A stretch of DNA of 64,000 nucleotides from Thalassospira sp. MCCC 1A01148 (GCF_001613795.1 NZ_LPVZ01000020.1:124001-188000), one strand, 5' to 3'; shown: positions 19,035 through 29,701, counted from the stretch's first letter. Translations and numbers: made by a program. The notes: generated by a model from the letters alone, not told the origin.

Positions 19035-19183
19035 AAGTTTGGTTCTATCCGTTCGACGGCGTTTTATGAAGGGTTTTCTTATAGCTTACCCGGCCCTTAT
19101 CCGCACAGACAGCTCTTGCGAAAATTCTGTGATTACCCCACATTCCGCTCAAACAATTCCGATTTACCGGAGCCATAAACATC

Positions 19184-20098
19184 ATGAGTGAGACATTATA
19201 CGCCCTTTTGCCGGATCGCGCGGTGATCCGGGTCAGCGGCCCGGACCGGGTCAGCTTCCTGCAAGGGCTGGTATCAAACAATATCGAAACCATTTCGCCC
19301 GAGAAATCGGGCTATGGCGCGCTGTTGTCGCCGCAGGGCAAGTTCCTGTTTGATTTCTTTATCTATCATCAGGATGAAGACAGCTTGCTGATAGAATGCG
19401 AGCGCGGCGAGAATGGCGAGCGCGCGGCCGAACTGTTCAAGAAACTTCGCATGTATAAACTCCGCGCCAAGGCCGAACTGACAGATGTCAGCGACAGCTA
19501 TGATGTCATTGCCGTCTTTGGCAAAGATGCACTTTCATCCCTGTCGCTGGATGCGACACCCGGTGCGACCGCGCATATGGCCGACGGGATCAAGGCAGTT
19601 GATCCCCGACTTGCCGCAATGGGTGCACGTGTCCTTCTGCCCAAGAATGCGCTTGCCGAAATGGCGGCCATTGGTGCCGAGGAAAGCGATGTCGAAACCT
19701 ATCACCAGATGCGTGTGATGCTTGGCATTCCAAACGGCAGCGAGGAAATGGAAGTCGATAAATCCATCCTGCTTGAAAGCGGCTTTGAAGAGCTTGGCGG
19801 TGTGGATTTCAAAAAGGGCTGCTATATGGGTCAGGAGCTTACGGCCCGGACCAAATATCGCGGCCTTGTGCGCAAGCGCCTATTGCCAGTCAAGATTGAC
19901 GGGCCAGCACCAAACACTGGCACACCGATCATGAATGGCGACAAGGAAGCCGGTATCATTCGATCTGTCCATGGCGAGTTCGGGTTGGCACTTGTTCGGC
20001 TTGAACGGGTCGACGATGATGCAGACCTGCGTGCGGGCGATGCGAAGGTCACCGTTTCTGTCCCTGACTGGGTTCAGTTGCCGGAAAATGCCGCCTGA
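19184..20098 (+). CDS. ygfZ: Folate-binding protein YgfZ
   Basis: The 304-residue protein is related to the GcvT T-protein and has the YgfZ hallmark KGCYMGQE at residues 211-218, with the essential Cys213. YgfZ uses tetrahydrofolate and takes part in assembly or repair of iron-sulfur proteins such as MiaB in the cytoplasm. Other recognised parts are the N-terminal VSGPDRVSFLQGLVSNNI and LLSPQGKFLFDFF. The ATG at 19184 has CGGAG upstream. It diverges from the glycosyltransferase operon. Confidence 0.93.
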   Translation: MSETLYALLPDRAVIRVSGPDRVSFLQGLVSNNIETISPEKSGYGALLSPQGKFLFDFFIYHQDEDSLLIECERGENGERAAELFKKLRMYKLRAKAELTDVSDSYDVIAVFGKDALSSLSLDATPGATAHMADGIKAVDPRLAAMGARVLLPKNALAEMAAIGAEESDVETYHQMRVMLGIPNGSEEMEVDKSILLESGFEELGGVDFKKGCYMGQELTARTKYRGLVRKRLLPVKIDGPAPNTGTPIMNGDKEAGIIRSVHGEFGLALVRLERVDDDADLRAGDAKVTVSVPDWVQLPENAA

Positions 20099-20238
20099 AC
20101 CCGACAACCAATCAGAGACAAACGTTTTGAGCGGGCTTCGTCTTGCGGGGCCCGTTTGTCGTTCGAACCTGTTTCAACGAACCAAGATCCCATATGTTAG
20201 GTTTAGGGCCTGCATGAGATGCGAAACCGGGAACTGCA

Positions 20239-20916
20239 ATGAAACTTTGGATTATGGGTCATCCTTGCATGGGCGTTTTGGCGGTACTTTGCGTGCTTGC
20301 CATTGGACCTGCCATGTCGAAAGCCCAGCAACCTGCGCCTGGCCTGAGTGACGTTCCTGTTTCTGAAATGTCGATAACCGAGGCCGAAAAAGAACTCGCG
20401 ACAATTACCGAGGCCTATAACCGCAAGGGTCATCAAATCAAACAGATGGCGCTTGGCACGCTGCTTAGATTTTATTCGCAGAAAATTGTTCCATGTGGTG
20501 CCATCGTCACCAATGTTCGTGACTGTCTGGACCATCAATGGCCGGATCTGAAAAACTATCCGGGGCACTTTCTTGGCCCGGAAGAAACACCGGTCCTGAG
20601 GCCTACAATCGAACAGGCCCGCATGACAGAGGAAAACTACCTGGATGCGGTAGAACGCCTGAACATGCTTTTGCGTGCTGTACGATACGAAAGCACGCTT
20701 GCCCCGGAGTTACGTTATCGCGGGCAGCTTGATGCGGTGATTACGCATCTGAAAGAGCTGCGCGAGGCGGAATATCACAACCGGCTTCTCTACGAGAAGA
20801 TCTTCAAGATCGGCGGCATTATCCTTTTGCTTCTTGGTCTATCGGTGGGCGGCATGCTGGTGATGAAACACCATGCACAGCGCAACGATCCCACCTCGCA
20901 ATCAGGCAAAAAATAA
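20239..20916 (+). CDS. Exported, membrane-anchored protein of unknown function
   Basis: The 225-residue product has an N-terminal signal-like segment (MGVLAVLCVLAIGPAMSKA) and a C-terminal membrane helix (KIGGIILLLLGLSVGGMLVM) with a short charged tail. The region between is hydrophilic and helical with SITEAEKELATITEAYNRKG and a central Cys pair in IVPCGAIVTNVRDC. I do not recognise a family. The topology suggests a periplasmic domain anchored in the inner membrane. It is 140 bases downstream of ygfZ and convergent with ppdK. Confidence 0.75.
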   Translation: MKLWIMGHPCMGVLAVLCVLAIGPAMSKAQQPAPGLSDVPVSEMSITEAEKELATITEAYNRKGHQIKQMALGTLLRFYSQKIVPCGAIVTNVRDCLDHQWPDLKNYPGHFLGPEETPVLRPTIEQARMTEENYLDAVERLNMLLRAVRYESTLAPELRYRGQLDAVITHLKELREAEYHNRLLYEKIFKIGGIILLLLGLSVGGMLVMKHHAQRNDPTSQSGKK

Positions 20917-20942
20917 CGGCAACGGGATTTCCCGTTGCCGTT
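20905..20942 (-). terminator. Terminator of ppdK, possibly bidirectional
   Basis: A 12-bp stem AACGGCAACGGG/CCCGTTGCCGTT (20915-20926 and 20931-20942) is followed on the minus strand by ATTTTTTG. On the plus strand no T-tract follows, so it mainly serves ppdK; it begins at the stop codon of the exported protein gene. Confidence 0.85.
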
Positions 20943-20972
20943 CGTGATCGCGAAACGATGTTCGTCTGGCGC

Positions 20973-23633
20973 TTATTTGCCAAGGGCTGCCTGTGCCGCG
21001 GCAAGGCGCGCAATCGGCACGCGGTACGGGGAACATGACACATAATCAAGTCCCTGTGCCTCGCAAAAGGCGATGGATGCCGGGTCACCACCATGTTCAC
21101 CGCAAATGCCAAGCTTGATGTCACCGCGCGTCGCACGACCGCGTTCTGCGGCAATGTTGACCAGCTCGCCAACCCCTTCCTGATCAAGCGATACGAACGG
21201 ATCGCCCGCAAAGATATCCTTGGAGATATACGTATCAAGGAAGCGCGACGCATCATCACGTGACAGACCAAACGTGGTCTGGGTGAGGTCGTTGGTACCG
21301 AAGCTGAAGAATTCGGCTTCTTCTGCGATTTCGCCCGCCCGCAATGCTGCACGCGGCAATTCGATCATGGTGCCGACCAGATATTTCAGCTTGGCACCTT
21401 TTTCGTCTTCGACCTCGGCTGCGACCTTGATGATGGCGGCTTTCAGGATTTCGAGTTCCTTTTTGCCAACGATCAACGGGATCATGATTTCCGGAATGAC
21501 CGGATCGCCACCGTCTTTGGAAACCTCAATTGCGGCCTCGAAAATCGCGCGGGCCTGCATTTCATAGATTTCCGGATAGCTTATCCCCAAGCGACATCCA
21601 CGATGGCCCAGCATCGGGTTGGCTTCGGCCAGATCAAGCAGGCGGCGCTTGACGATGGCTTCGGACACACCGGCAGCCTTGGCCACCTCGGCAATTTCGG
21701 CATCACCATGCGGCAGGAATTCATGGAGCGGCGGATCCAGCAAGCGAATGGTAACCGGAAGCCCCTTCATGATGCGAAACAGGTCAATAAAATCCTGACG
21801 CTGATAGGGCAGAAGTTTTGCCAATGCGGCACGACGGCCCTGCTCTGTTTCGGCCAGGATCATCTCGCGCATCGAGACAATGCGTTCCGGATCAAAGAAC
21901 ATGTGTTCGGTCCGGCAAAGGCCAATGCCTTCTGCCCCGAAACCACGCGCAGTTTCGGCCTCTTCCGGAGTTTCGGCATTGGTGCGGATTTTAAGGCGAC
22001 GCAAGGCGTCTGCCCATTCCATAAGCTGCGAGAAATCACCAGAAAGATCGGGCTTCAGGGTCGCAACTTCGCCCAGCATGACTTCGCCGGTTGCGCCATC
22101 AAGGGTAATCACATCCCCTTCCTTAAGGGTCACACCGCCAGACATCATGGTTTTGTTGGCGTAGTCGATCTTGATCGCACCTGCACCGCAAACGCACGGT
22201 GTACCCATGCCACGTGCAACCACGGCTGCGTGGCTGGTCATGCCGCCGCGCGATGTCAGAATGCCCTGCGCGGCATGCATGCCCGCGATATCTTCCGGGC
22301 TTGTTTCGATGCGCACCAGAATGACCTTGCGCCCCTTGCCTGCCCATTCTTCGGCAACCTCGGCCGAAAAGACGATCTGGCCAGAAGCCGCGCCGGGCGA
22401 TGCGGGAAGGCCCATGCCAACGACCTTGCGGGCCGCATCGGGATCAAGAGTCGGGTGCAATAACTGATCAAGCTGTGCCGGGTCGACGCGTCTGATGGCG
22501 TCTTCCTTGGAAATCACGCCATCGCGGCACATTTCGACCGCGATCCTCAAGGCGGCCTTTGCCGTGCGTTTGCCCGCCCGAGTCTGGAGCATGTAAAGCT
22601 TGCCGGACTCAACGGTGAATTCCATGTCCTGCATGTCGCGGTAATGGGATTCAAGCTTTTCGCGGATGTCGCAAAGCTCCTTGAAGACGACCGGCATGGC
22701 GGCTTCCATCGAAATCAGGTCCGAACCGGATTCCTGTTTTTCAATCTCGGTCAGCGGGGCTGGTGTGCGAATGCCTGCAACCACATCTTCGCCCTGCGCA
22801 TTGATCAGATATTCGCCATAGAACCGGTCTTCGCCGGTTGACGGGTTGCGCGAGAAGCAAACGCCAGTAGCACAGTCATCGCCCATATTGCCAAAGACCA
22901 TCGCCTGCACGTTGACCGCCGTGCCCCAACTGGCCGGGATGTTGTGCAAACGACGATAGGTGTTGGCACGCGCATTCATCCAGCTGCCAAACACGGCACC
23001 AATGGCACCCCACAGCTGTTCGCGGGGATCCTGGGGGAATGGCTCGCCCAGTTCGGTTTTGACTTTTTTCTTGAACGCCTCGACGACTTCGGCCCAGTCA
23101 TCTGCGCCCATGTCGGTATCAAGGGTAACACCCTTGTCTTCCTTGACGGTCTCAAGGATGTCTTCAAAGTGATAATGATCAACGCCCAGAACGACGTCAC
23201 CATACATTTGAATGAAGCGGCGGTAACTGTCATAGGCAAAACGACGGTCGCCTGACACTGTTGCCAGACCTTCGACCGTCTCGTCATTCAGACCAAGGTT
23301 AAGGACGGTGTCCATCATGCCCGGCATGGATGCGCGTGCACCAGAACGGACCGACACAAGAAGCGGGTCCTTGGCATTACCGAATGTGCGGCCAACAAGT
23401 TTTTCAACAGAGGCCAAGGCACTTTCGACCTCGGCATTCAGACCATCCGGGTAGGCACGGTTATTGTCGTAAAACGCCGTGCAGACTTCGGTTGTAATGG
23501 TAAAGCCGGGCGGGACAGGAAGTCCGAGATTGCACATCTCGGCAAGGTTGGCACCCTTGCCGCCCAGAAGTTCACGCATATCCGAACGGCCCTCGGCGCT
23601 ACCGCCACCGAAACCGTAAACCCATTTGGTCAT
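20973..23633 (-). CDS. ppdK: Pyruvate, phosphate dikinase
   Basis: PPDK interconverts pyruvate + ATP + phosphate with PEP + AMP + pyrophosphate. The 886-residue protein has the usual three parts: an N-terminal ATP-grasp domain (LLGGKGANLAEMCNLGLPVP, SVRSGARASMPGMMDTVLNL), the swivelling phosphohistidine domain with catalytic His in GGMTSHAAVVARGMGTPCV, and a C-terminal PEP-binding barrel (IGLCRTEHMFF, FGTNDLTQTTFGLSRDDA, GICGEHGGDP with the proton-donating Cys region). The ATG at 23633 has AGGCAAG upstream. It is 77 bases downstream of glyS on the same strand; two small hairpins without T-tracts lie between them. Confidence 0.97.
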   Translation of the reverse strand: MTKWVYGFGGGSAEGRSDMRELLGGKGANLAEMCNLGLPVPPGFTITTEVCTAFYDNNRAYPDGLNAEVESALASVEKLVGRTFGNAKDPLLVSVRSGARASMPGMMDTVLNLGLNDETVEGLATVSGDRRFAYDSYRRFIQMYGDVVLGVDHYHFEDILETVKEDKGVTLDTDMGADDWAEVVEAFKKKVKTELGEPFPQDPREQLWGAIGAVFGSWMNARANTYRRLHNIPASWGTAVNVQAMVFGNMGDDCATGVCFSRNPSTGEDRFYGEYLINAQGEDVVAGIRTPAPLTEIEKQESGSDLISMEAAMPVVFKELCDIREKLESHYRDMQDMEFTVESGKLYMLQTRAGKRTAKAALRIAVEMCRDGVISKEDAIRRVDPAQLDQLLHPTLDPDAARKVVGMGLPASPGAASGQIVFSAEVAEEWAGKGRKVILVRIETSPEDIAGMHAAQGILTSRGGMTSHAAVVARGMGTPCVCGAGAIKIDYANKTMMSGGVTLKEGDVITLDGATGEVMLGEVATLKPDLSGDFSQLMEWADALRRLKIRTNAETPEEAETARGFGAEGIGLCRTEHMFFDPERIVSMREMILAETEQGRRAALAKLLPYQRQDFIDLFRIMKGLPVTIRLLDPPLHEFLPHGDAEIAEVAKAAGVSEAIVKRRLLDLAEANPMLGHRGCRLGISYPEIYEMQARAIFEAAIEVSKDGGDPVIPEIMIPLIVGKKELEILKAAIIKVAAEVEDEKGAKLKYLVGTMIELPRAALRAGEIAEEAEFFSFGTNDLTQTTFGLSRDDASRFLDTYISKDIFAGDPFVSLDQEGVGELVNIAAERGRATRGDIKLGICGEHGGDPASIAFCEAQGLDYVSCSPYRVPIARLAAAQAALGK

Positions 23634-23710
23634 CTTGCCTTTTCCTCATCTGGTCACGGCCCGCGGGCCGTTCCCCAGGATGGGGAAAAGCCCCTAAACC
23701 CTGACCTGTT

Positions 23711-25774
23711 TTATGATTCGATCTTCGAGAAGTCGGCAATATCGTGCAACGCTGTGCGAATTTGTGCCAACAGCTTCAAGCGGTTGGCACGTTCGTCAGC
23801 ATTGTCGCTATTGACCGTGACCTTTTCGAAGAATGTATCGACCGGTTCACGCAACCGCGCAAATTCGGTCATGGCCGCGGCGTAGTCCTCGTCACGCAGA
23901 AGTGGCAAGGCCTTGTGCCGGACATCAATGAGCGCCTCATACAGCTTGCGTTCTTCTTCCAGGCTCAGAAGATCCGCGGAAACGTCCGCGTCATAGGACG
24001 TTCCGTCCTTTTTCTCTTCGATGCGCAGAATGTTAGACGCACGCTTGTATCCGGCCATCAGGTTGACGCCGCTTTCGCCAGAGACAAAATCGGAAAGCGC
24101 TTCAACACGGGCCAACAGGCGGACAAGATCGTCCTCGCCATCCAGGGCAAACACGGCCGACACCAGATCATGGCGGACACCCTGTTCACGCAGATGGACT
24201 TTGAGACGGTCAGCAAAGAAGGCCAGAAGGTCTTCGACCGCCTCGTCACGACGAATATCTGCCGGGTACTGGGAAACTGCAAAGGCAAAGATACGCCCAA
24301 GCGGCAAACGCAAACCGTTTTCCAGAACCAGACGAATGACACCCAGTGCTGCACGACGCAAAGCAAACGGATCTTTTGAACCGGTCGGCTTTTCATCAAT
24401 TGCAAAGAACCCGGCAAGGGTATCAAGCTTCTCAGCCAGAGCCAGGGCCACCGAAACCGGCGCTGTCGGGCACATGTCCGACGGACCGGCCGGTGCATAA
24501 TGCTCGGCAATGGCATTGGCGACTTCCGGGGCTTCGCCGTCATTTTCGGCGTAGTATTTCCCCATCAGTCCCTGCAGTTCGGTGAATTCAAACACCATCT
24601 GCGACACCAGATCGGCCTTGCCGATTTCTGCTGCGCGGTCTGCCAGTTTGACATCGCAATTCGGAATGTCGGCTGACAGTTCACGTGCCAGACCGCGCAA
24701 ACGCATGACACGTTCAGCAAGCGAGCCCAGCTTGGCATGGAAGACGATGTTATCAAGTTTCGGCAGACGCGATTGCAGCGTCACTTTCCGATCCTGATCC
24801 CAGAAGAATTTGGCATCATGCAGACGTGCGCGCAGAACACGTTCGTTCCCGGCGATGATCTTGGCGTTTTTGTCTGCGGTAACCATGTTCGAAACCGTGA
24901 TGAAGCGCGCGGCAAGTTTGCCTGCCTTGTCTTCGACCACGAAATATTTCTGATGTTCACGCATCGAGGTTTCCAGAACCTCTCGCGGGATGTCCATGAA
25001 CTGGTCATCGACCTTGCCCATGACCGGAACCGGCCATTCGACCAGACCACAGACTTCTTCCAGAAGACCATTGTCTTCCAGAAGCGCGAAGCCCTCGGAC
25101 GCTGCCAGTTTCTTCGCACCCTCAAGGATGACCTGCTTGCGCTCTTCACGGTCAAGCATGACCTTGGCTGCGCGCAGCTTTTCCTTGTAGTCAGCGGCGT
25201 TCGCAACGCTGAACTCTGCCGGGGCCAGGAAACGATGACCACGGGTGGTATCGCCGGCGGTGACCGGACCGTAGGTGACCGGAATAACCTTGCCGTCAAA
25301 CAGGCAAAGAATGCGGTCAAGCTGGCGCACCCAACGGATTTTCTGATCTGCCCAGCGCATGGATTTCGGCCAGGGCAGTTTGTTCATGGCATCTTCGATG
25401 ATGTCCTTGATGACCTCGGATGCAGGGCGGCCTTTCTGTTCGACAATCGCAAACAGGAAGACGCCCTTGGGCGTTTCGCGTTTTTCGCACTGATCAAGGG
25501 TGACACCATTGCCCGCAAGGAAGCCATTGATGGCCTTTTCCGGTGCGTCGGCACGCGGACCACGGCGCTCTTCGCGCAGGTCTGGCTGTTTTTCCGGCAG
25601 ACCATCGACAATCAGGGTCAGGCGACGCGGGGTCACCAGTGCTTCGACCTTATCAAACTCAAGGTCGGCGGCCTTCAGGCCATCAGTGACCAGTTTGGAC
25701 AGGTCTTGCGCCGCACGTGCCTGCATGCGGGCCGGGATTTCTTCGGAAAACAGTTCAAGCAGCAATTCGGCCAT
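23711..25774 (-). CDS. glyS: Glycyl-tRNA synthetase beta subunit
   Basis: GlyS is the tRNA-binding subunit of the alpha2beta2-type bacterial glycyl-tRNA synthetase. The 687-residue protein begins [18 protein letters not shown] and contains the typical [46 protein letters not shown] and [16 protein letters not shown] segments; the C-terminal anticodon-binding region ends with FDKV-like [11 protein letters not shown]. It starts three bases after the glyQ stop, so the subunits are translated from one message. Confidence 0.98.
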   Translation of the reverse strand: MAELLLELFSEEIPARMQARAAQDLSKLVTDGLKAADLEFDKVEALVTPRRLTLIVDGLPEKQPDLREERRGPRADAPEKAINGFLAGNGVTLDQCEKRETPKGVFLFAIVEQKGRPASEVIKDIIEDAMNKLPWPKSMRWADQKIRWVRQLDRILCLFDGKVIPVTYGPVTAGDTTRGHRFLAPAEFSVANAADYKEKLRAAKVMLDREERKQVILEGAKKLAASEGFALLEDNGLLEEVCGLVEWPVPVMGKVDDQFMDIPREVLETSMREHQKYFVVEDKAGKLAARFITVSNMVTADKNAKIIAGNERVLRARLHDAKFFWDQDRKVTLQSRLPKLDNIVFHAKLGSLAERVMRLRGLARELSADIPNCDVKLADRAAEIGKADLVSQMVFEFTELQGLMGKYYAENDGEAPEVANAIAEHYAPAGPSDMCPTAPVSVALALAEKLDTLAGFFAIDEKPTGSKDPFALRRAALGVIRLVLENGLRLPLGRIFAFAVSQYPADIRRDEAVEDLLAFFADRLKVHLREQGVRHDLVSAVFALDGEDDLVRLLARVEALSDFVSGESGVNLMAGYKRASNILRIEEKKDGTSYDADVSADLLSLEEERKLYEALIDVRHKALPLLRDEDYAAAMTEFARLREPVDTFFEKVTVNSDNADERANRLKLLAQIRTALHDIADFSKIES

Positions 25775-25777
25775 GAC

Positions 25778-26668
25778 TTAAGCCTCCTCGTTCAGATGGC
25801 CACGCGACCGCAGCCACGCTTCGCAGCAGGATTTCGACATGTCGCGAACACGGCCGATATAGGCCGCACGTTCGGTCACGGAAATCACACCGCGCGCATC
25901 AAGGAGGTTAAACAGATGGGATGCCTTCATGGCCTGCTCATAGGCCGGCAGGGCCAGACCGCGTTCGATATTCACAGCACACTCGGCCTGGGCATCCTTG
26001 AAGTGCTGGAACAGCATGTCGGTGTTTGCGACTTCAAAGTTATAGGTCGACTGTTCGCGTTCATTCTGAAGGAACACGTCGCCATAACTTACGCCAGCGC
26101 CGTTGTAATCAAGGTCGTAAACGTTCTCGACACCCTGAATGTACATCGCCAGTCGTTCCAGACCATAGGTCAGCTCGACCGGGACCGGGTTGCATTCAAA
26201 ACCGCCGACTTGCTGGAAATAGGTGAACTGGGTGACTTCCATTCCATCAAGCCACACTTCCCAGCCAAGCCCCCATGCGCCCAGCGTCGGGCTTTCCCAG
26301 TCATCCTCGACAAAGCGGATATCATGGGCCATCGGGTCAATGCCCAGATGTTTGAGCGACCCCAGATACAGATCCTGCGAATTGGATGGTGACGGCTTCA
26401 TCAGCACCTGGAACTGGTAATAGTGCTGCAGACGGTTGGGGTTCTCGCCGTAACGACCATCGGTCGGGCGACGGGACGGCTGAACATAGGCTGCATTCCA
26501 AGTTTCCGGACCAAGCGCGCGCAGGGTTGTCGCGGTGTGGAAGGTACCGGCACCGACTTCCAAGTCATAAGGCTGCAGGATGACACATCCCTGATCAGCC
26601 CAATAGCTTTGCAGTCGAAGAATGATTTCCTGGAATGAAGGGGGACGTTGCGACCCGTCGAGCGCCAT
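25778..26668 (-). CDS. glyQ: Glycyl-tRNA synthetase alpha subunit
   Basis: GlyQ is the catalytic subunit that activates glycine and charges tRNA-Gly together with GlyS. The 296-residue protein has the usual length and conserved segments: [60 protein letters not shown] and [20 protein letters not shown]. The start ATG at 26668 begins the conserved region. The 261 bases upstream contain no recognisable gene and should hold the operon promoter. Confidence 0.98.
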   Translation of the reverse strand: MALDGSQRPPSFQEIILRLQSYWADQGCVILQPYDLEVGAGTFHTATTLRALGPETWNAAYVQPSRRPTDGRYGENPNRLQHYYQFQVLMKPSPSNSQDLYLGSLKHLGIDPMAHDIRFVEDDWESPTLGAWGLGWEVWLDGMEVTQFTYFQQVGGFECNPVPVELTYGLERLAMYIQGVENVYDLDYNGAGVSYGDVFLQNEREQSTYNFEVANTDMLFQHFKDAQAECAVNIERGLALPAYEQAMKASHLFNLLDARGVISVTERAAYIGRVRDMSKSCCEAWLRSRGHLNEEA

Positions 26669-26929
26669 GGCGCGAACTCTCTATTTCTGTTGTCTGTAAA
26701 TTTAGTGCGGCAAGCTACCGCCCTGCCCCCGCGCGGTCAAGAAGGCAAAAGCCCTGAGACGCGCTGAATTTGCAACCCTTCCATCCTGCCAAACGCCATC
26801 ATGCCGCATTGCAGCAACATAGATCATCGATTATCGGGAAAAATCCAAGCCAAATTCGTGCGGATTGCCCCAAAGTCGAATGCCACAAAGGCGATCTGAT
26901 CGGAGCCCGGATTTTGTCGTTAAAAAGGC

Positions 26930-27154
26930 TTACGTGTCGCAGCGATGTGCATTGCCTTCGGCATGGTAAACGCCGCAATGCGGGCATTTTTCAAGCTCGT
27001 GGGCAATCGGCTTGGTTTGTTTTTTCTTTTCCTGGCCGGTTTGCTTGGGCTGCTCGTTGCTGGAAACCTGTTTGCTGCGGTTAAAAAGCTTGAAGCCCTG
27101 CCAGACGACAACGACAACAAGCGCGGTGAAAAGGATTTTCGAAAAACTCAGCAT
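26930..27154 (-). CDS. Small membrane-anchored CxxC protein (PP0621-like)
   Basis: The 74-residue product has an N-terminal membrane helix (FSKILFTALVVVVVWQGFKLF), a Lys/Gln-rich linker, and a C-terminal LEKCPHCGVYHAEGNAHRC that looks like half of a zinc ribbon. This layout resembles the PP0621 family of small proteins with no assigned function. The ATG at 27154 is preferred to a TTG at 27166. It lies downstream of the methyltransferase gene on the same strand, 75 bases away. Confidence 0.72.
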   Translation of the reverse strand: MLSFSKILFTALVVVVVWQGFKLFNRSKQVSSNEQPKQTGQEKKKQTKPIAHELEKCPHCGVYHAEGNAHRCDT

Positions 27155-27229
27155 GTCAGGTCCCAAAGCACGGATTTATCTGCGACATCCATCGCAGCCA
27201 CTGTGCCCTTATATTGAAGTTCGACCGAT

Positions 27230-28015
27230 TTAGAAACCGGGCAATGCCATTGGATTGCGCAAAAGGCGATCCGTTTCGGGCAAATAAGCCCCGCCTTCAT
27301 CATGCAAAACGATCCCGCGCCGCATGGTTAACGGCGATGCAACAGCCTTGCGCGCCGAAACGATGACACGCAAAGGCGCGTCTGCGTCGGCCTTGCTCCA
27401 GATCGGATAAACCGTCATGTCACCGGCTCGCCCATGCAAAAGACCAATGATGCGATCCAGATGATCGGCGCGATGCACCAACGTGATCCGTCCCTTTTGC
27501 CGCACCATTTTAAGACAAAAGGCAATCCAGTCCTTAAGGTCTGCGGTACCTTCCTGATGGGCTTTCGCCCGGCTTTCATTGCTGGGCCGTGTGCCCCCGG
27601 TATAATAAGGCGGGTTGGAGATGACCTGATCAAAGCTTTCTGCCACCAGCGGCAGGCGGGCGTCATTGATGTCGCCATGAACAGGCGTCACACGCCCCGC
27701 CAGATCATTTTCCATCACATTGCGACAAAACAGGGCGTACAGGTCATCTTGCAGCTCGACACCCGTAACCTTTGCCGTTTCAAGGCGACGCGCCACGCAT
27801 AGCCCAGCCGATCCGACAGCCGCACCGACATCAAGAATCTTTTCGTCACGACGCGAATTGATCGAAACCGACGCCGACAGCAACACCGCATCCACCGCTG
27901 CCCGATAGCCATCGACTGGCTGCTTGAGTACCACCGAACCGCCAAGAAGATAATCATGACTGATCCGTTCTTGCGGGAAGTCTGGCACTTCAAAGCGTCT
28001 GGCTGTGCTCACCAT
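27230..28015 (-). CDS. TrmN6-type tRNA (adenine-N6)-methyltransferase family protein
   Basis: The 261-residue protein is a class I SAM-dependent methyltransferase with the N6-adenine catalytic motif ISNPPYYTGG at about residues 132-141. The N-terminal DYLLGGSVVLKQPVDGYRAA is a pattern shared by the tRNA1(Val) A37 methyltransferase (TrmN6/YfiC) group. The SAM motif I reads DVGAAVGSAGL, where the usual central Gly is Ala. The start ATG at 28015 has AGGA at proper spacing. It forms a minus-strand pair with the DUF2007 gene 38 bases upstream. Confidence 0.85.
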   Translation of the reverse strand: MVSTARRFEVPDFPQERISHDYLLGGSVVLKQPVDGYRAAVDAVLLSASVSINSRRDEKILDVGAAVGSAGLCVARRLETAKVTGVELQDDLYALFCRNVMENDLAGRVTPVHGDINDARLPLVAESFDQVISNPPYYTGGTRPSNESRAKAHQEGTADLKDWIAFCLKMVRQKGRITLVHRADHLDRIIGLLHGRAGDMTVYPIWSKADADAPLRVIVSARKAVASPLTMRRGIVLHDEGGAYLPETDRLLRNPMALPGF

Positions 28016-28053
28016 CAAATGTCCTGATCTGTCATTCCGGGTTGATGCAATTG

Positions 28054-28317
28054 TTACTCAGACGTCACCGCGTCCGAAGCGTCACTTTTGGCGTTATGCT
28101 CATCCAGCTCGCGTCTGGCAAGGTCAAGAACATATTTCGCGCGACTTTCTGCATCACCATCCACCATCAAACGTCTTGGCAAGGCACCGATGGACCCTTC
28201 GATGATACTGGCGTGGTAGTCAAAAATATGACTGTCGATACCCTCATCGGCCAGAACAGCCTGTGCCCAGCTCAGTTCGATGGGATCGTTACTGCGAAAA
28301 AGTTCGATCATCTGCAT
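28054..28317 (-). CDS. DUF2007 domain protein
   Basis: The 87-residue protein begins MQMIELFRSNDPIELSWAQA followed by LADEGIDSHIFDYH, the pattern of DUF2007 (putative signal-transducing PII-like small domain) proteins, in which a short beta-alpha-beta unit resembles the ACT/PII fold. The exact function is unknown. It is divergent from ispB across 247 bases and precedes the TrmN6-like gene, an order common in alphaproteobacteria. Confidence 0.85.
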   Translation of the reverse strand: MQMIELFRSNDPIELSWAQAVLADEGIDSHIFDYHASIIEGSIGALPRRLMVDGDAESRAKYVLDLARRELDEHNAKSDASDAVTSE

Positions 28318-28564
28318 TTTCCTTCAAACTGTGATCTGGTCTTGCATACGTTGTGAAATAAGAAGAAATCCAAAAAACGATAATATCTCTATAATGTAAG
28401 AGCTTGCAGTCGTGGTTTACAAAATCCTCTGCAAGAAACCCTGAATTGTCTGCGGTTAAAGCAGGACTGGAACCGCATTTGTCCACTTGACCACAACAGC
28501 TTGGCCTATCTATGTTGAGGCCGCCTGCTGTTATTTGCAATCTTCGCCGACGCAGGCAGCGAAG

Positions 28565-29602
28565 ATGCCATTTGAGAAGTCGGAATACAGCGTGACCAAT
28601 ACCGCACCGCAGACAAAGACTCAGCCGAGCCTTGATTCACTGGTCAACCTCGTCGACGGCGACATGAAGCGCGTCAATCAGGTGATCATCGACAACATGC
28701 ACAGTGAAGTCGCCCTGATTCCGCAACTGGCCACCCACCTTGTGGCTGCCGGCGGCAAACGCATGCGCCCGATGCTGACTTTGGCATCGGCACGGCTTTG
28801 TGGCTATGGCGACGGCCCGCATGCGGTCGATCTTGCGGCCTGTGTTGAGTTTATTCATACCGCGACCCTTCTGCATGATGACGTGGTCGATGAAAGCCAG
28901 CTGCGCCGTGGTCAGGCATCTGCCAATGCGCTGTTTGGCAACGAAGCCAGCGTTCTGGTGGGTGATTTCCTGTTTGCGCGCGCCTTTGTCGTGATGGTCA
29001 AAACCGGCTCCTTGCGCGTTCTTGATATTCTGGCACAGGCATCTGCCGTCATTGCCGAGGGCGAAGTGCTGCAGCTTTCGACCGCCAATGACATGGGCAC
29101 CTCCGAAGAGGCCTATCTGGAAGTCATCACCGCAAAAACTGCCGCCCTGTTTGGCGCGGCATCGCAGATTGGCGCCGTCATTGCCGACCGAACGGCCGAG
29201 GACGAAGAAGCGCTTCGTCTGTATGGGATCTATCTTGGCACCGCCTTCCAGTTGATTGACGATGTTCTGGATTATTCCGCCCATCAGGCAACCCTTGGCA
29301 AAACCGTCGGCGATGATTTCCGCGACGGCAAGGTGACGCTTCCGGTGATCATCGCCTACGCCAATGGTGACGAAGAGGAAAAAACCTTCTGGCGTCGCTG
29401 CATGGAAGATCAGGACTTCCAGGATGGCGATCTGGATCGCGCCCAGGAACTGATCCGCAAATATAATGCGCTTGATGCATCCATGGACCGTGCGCGTGAG
29501 TTTGGTCAAAAAGCAATCGACACCCTGTCCCGCTTTGACGACGGCGCGATCAAGGATGCAATGGTCGAGGCAGTCGAATTCTGCATTTCGCGCCCATACT
29601 AA
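28565..29602 (+). CDS. ispB: Polyprenyl diphosphate synthase (octa-/decaprenyl type)
   Basis: This 345-residue trans-prenyltransferase makes the long isoprenoid side chain of ubiquinone. The first Asp-rich motif DDVVD is at residues 105-109 (LLHDDVVDESQLRRGQ), the GGKRMRPML substrate motif precedes it, and the second Asp-rich motif is DDVLDYS. Chain length cannot be read with certainty. The ATG at 28565 (MPFEKSEYSV) has AGGCAGCGAAG upstream and is preferred to a start at 28487, which adds an unlikely Cys-rich extension. Confidence 0.94.
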   Translation: MPFEKSEYSVTNTAPQTKTQPSLDSLVNLVDGDMKRVNQVIIDNMHSEVALIPQLATHLVAAGGKRMRPMLTLASARLCGYGDGPHAVDLAACVEFIHTATLLHDDVVDESQLRRGQASANALFGNEASVLVGDFLFARAFVVMVKTGSLRVLDILAQASAVIAEGEVLQLSTANDMGTSEEAYLEVITAKTAALFGAASQIGAVIADRTAEDEEALRLYGIYLGTAFQLIDDVLDYSAHQATLGKTVGDDFRDGKVTLPVIIAYANGDEEEKTFWRRCMEDQDFQDGDLDRAQELIRKYNALDASMDRAREFGQKAIDTLSRFDDGAIKDAMVEAVEFCISRPY

Positions 29603-29701
29603 TCGATATTCCCTTTGCGCATGCCGGGGTCACACCCGGACGGCGCAAAAATATCTTGCGTCGCCTGCGATAAACCATTATCACCCGGCTTCGCAGAATG
29701 A

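Noticed and set aside
20101-20165. Terminator after ygfZ based on ACAAACG and CGTTTGT
   Set aside because: The arms are only 7 to 9 bases with a loop over 20 bases and no T-tract; too weak to call.
24737-26392. A 551-codon open frame on the plus strand opposite glyS and glyQ
   Set aside because: It lies antisense to two clearly identified, coupled synthetase genes and shows no recognisable domain; long antisense frames arise from codon bias in GC-rich genes.
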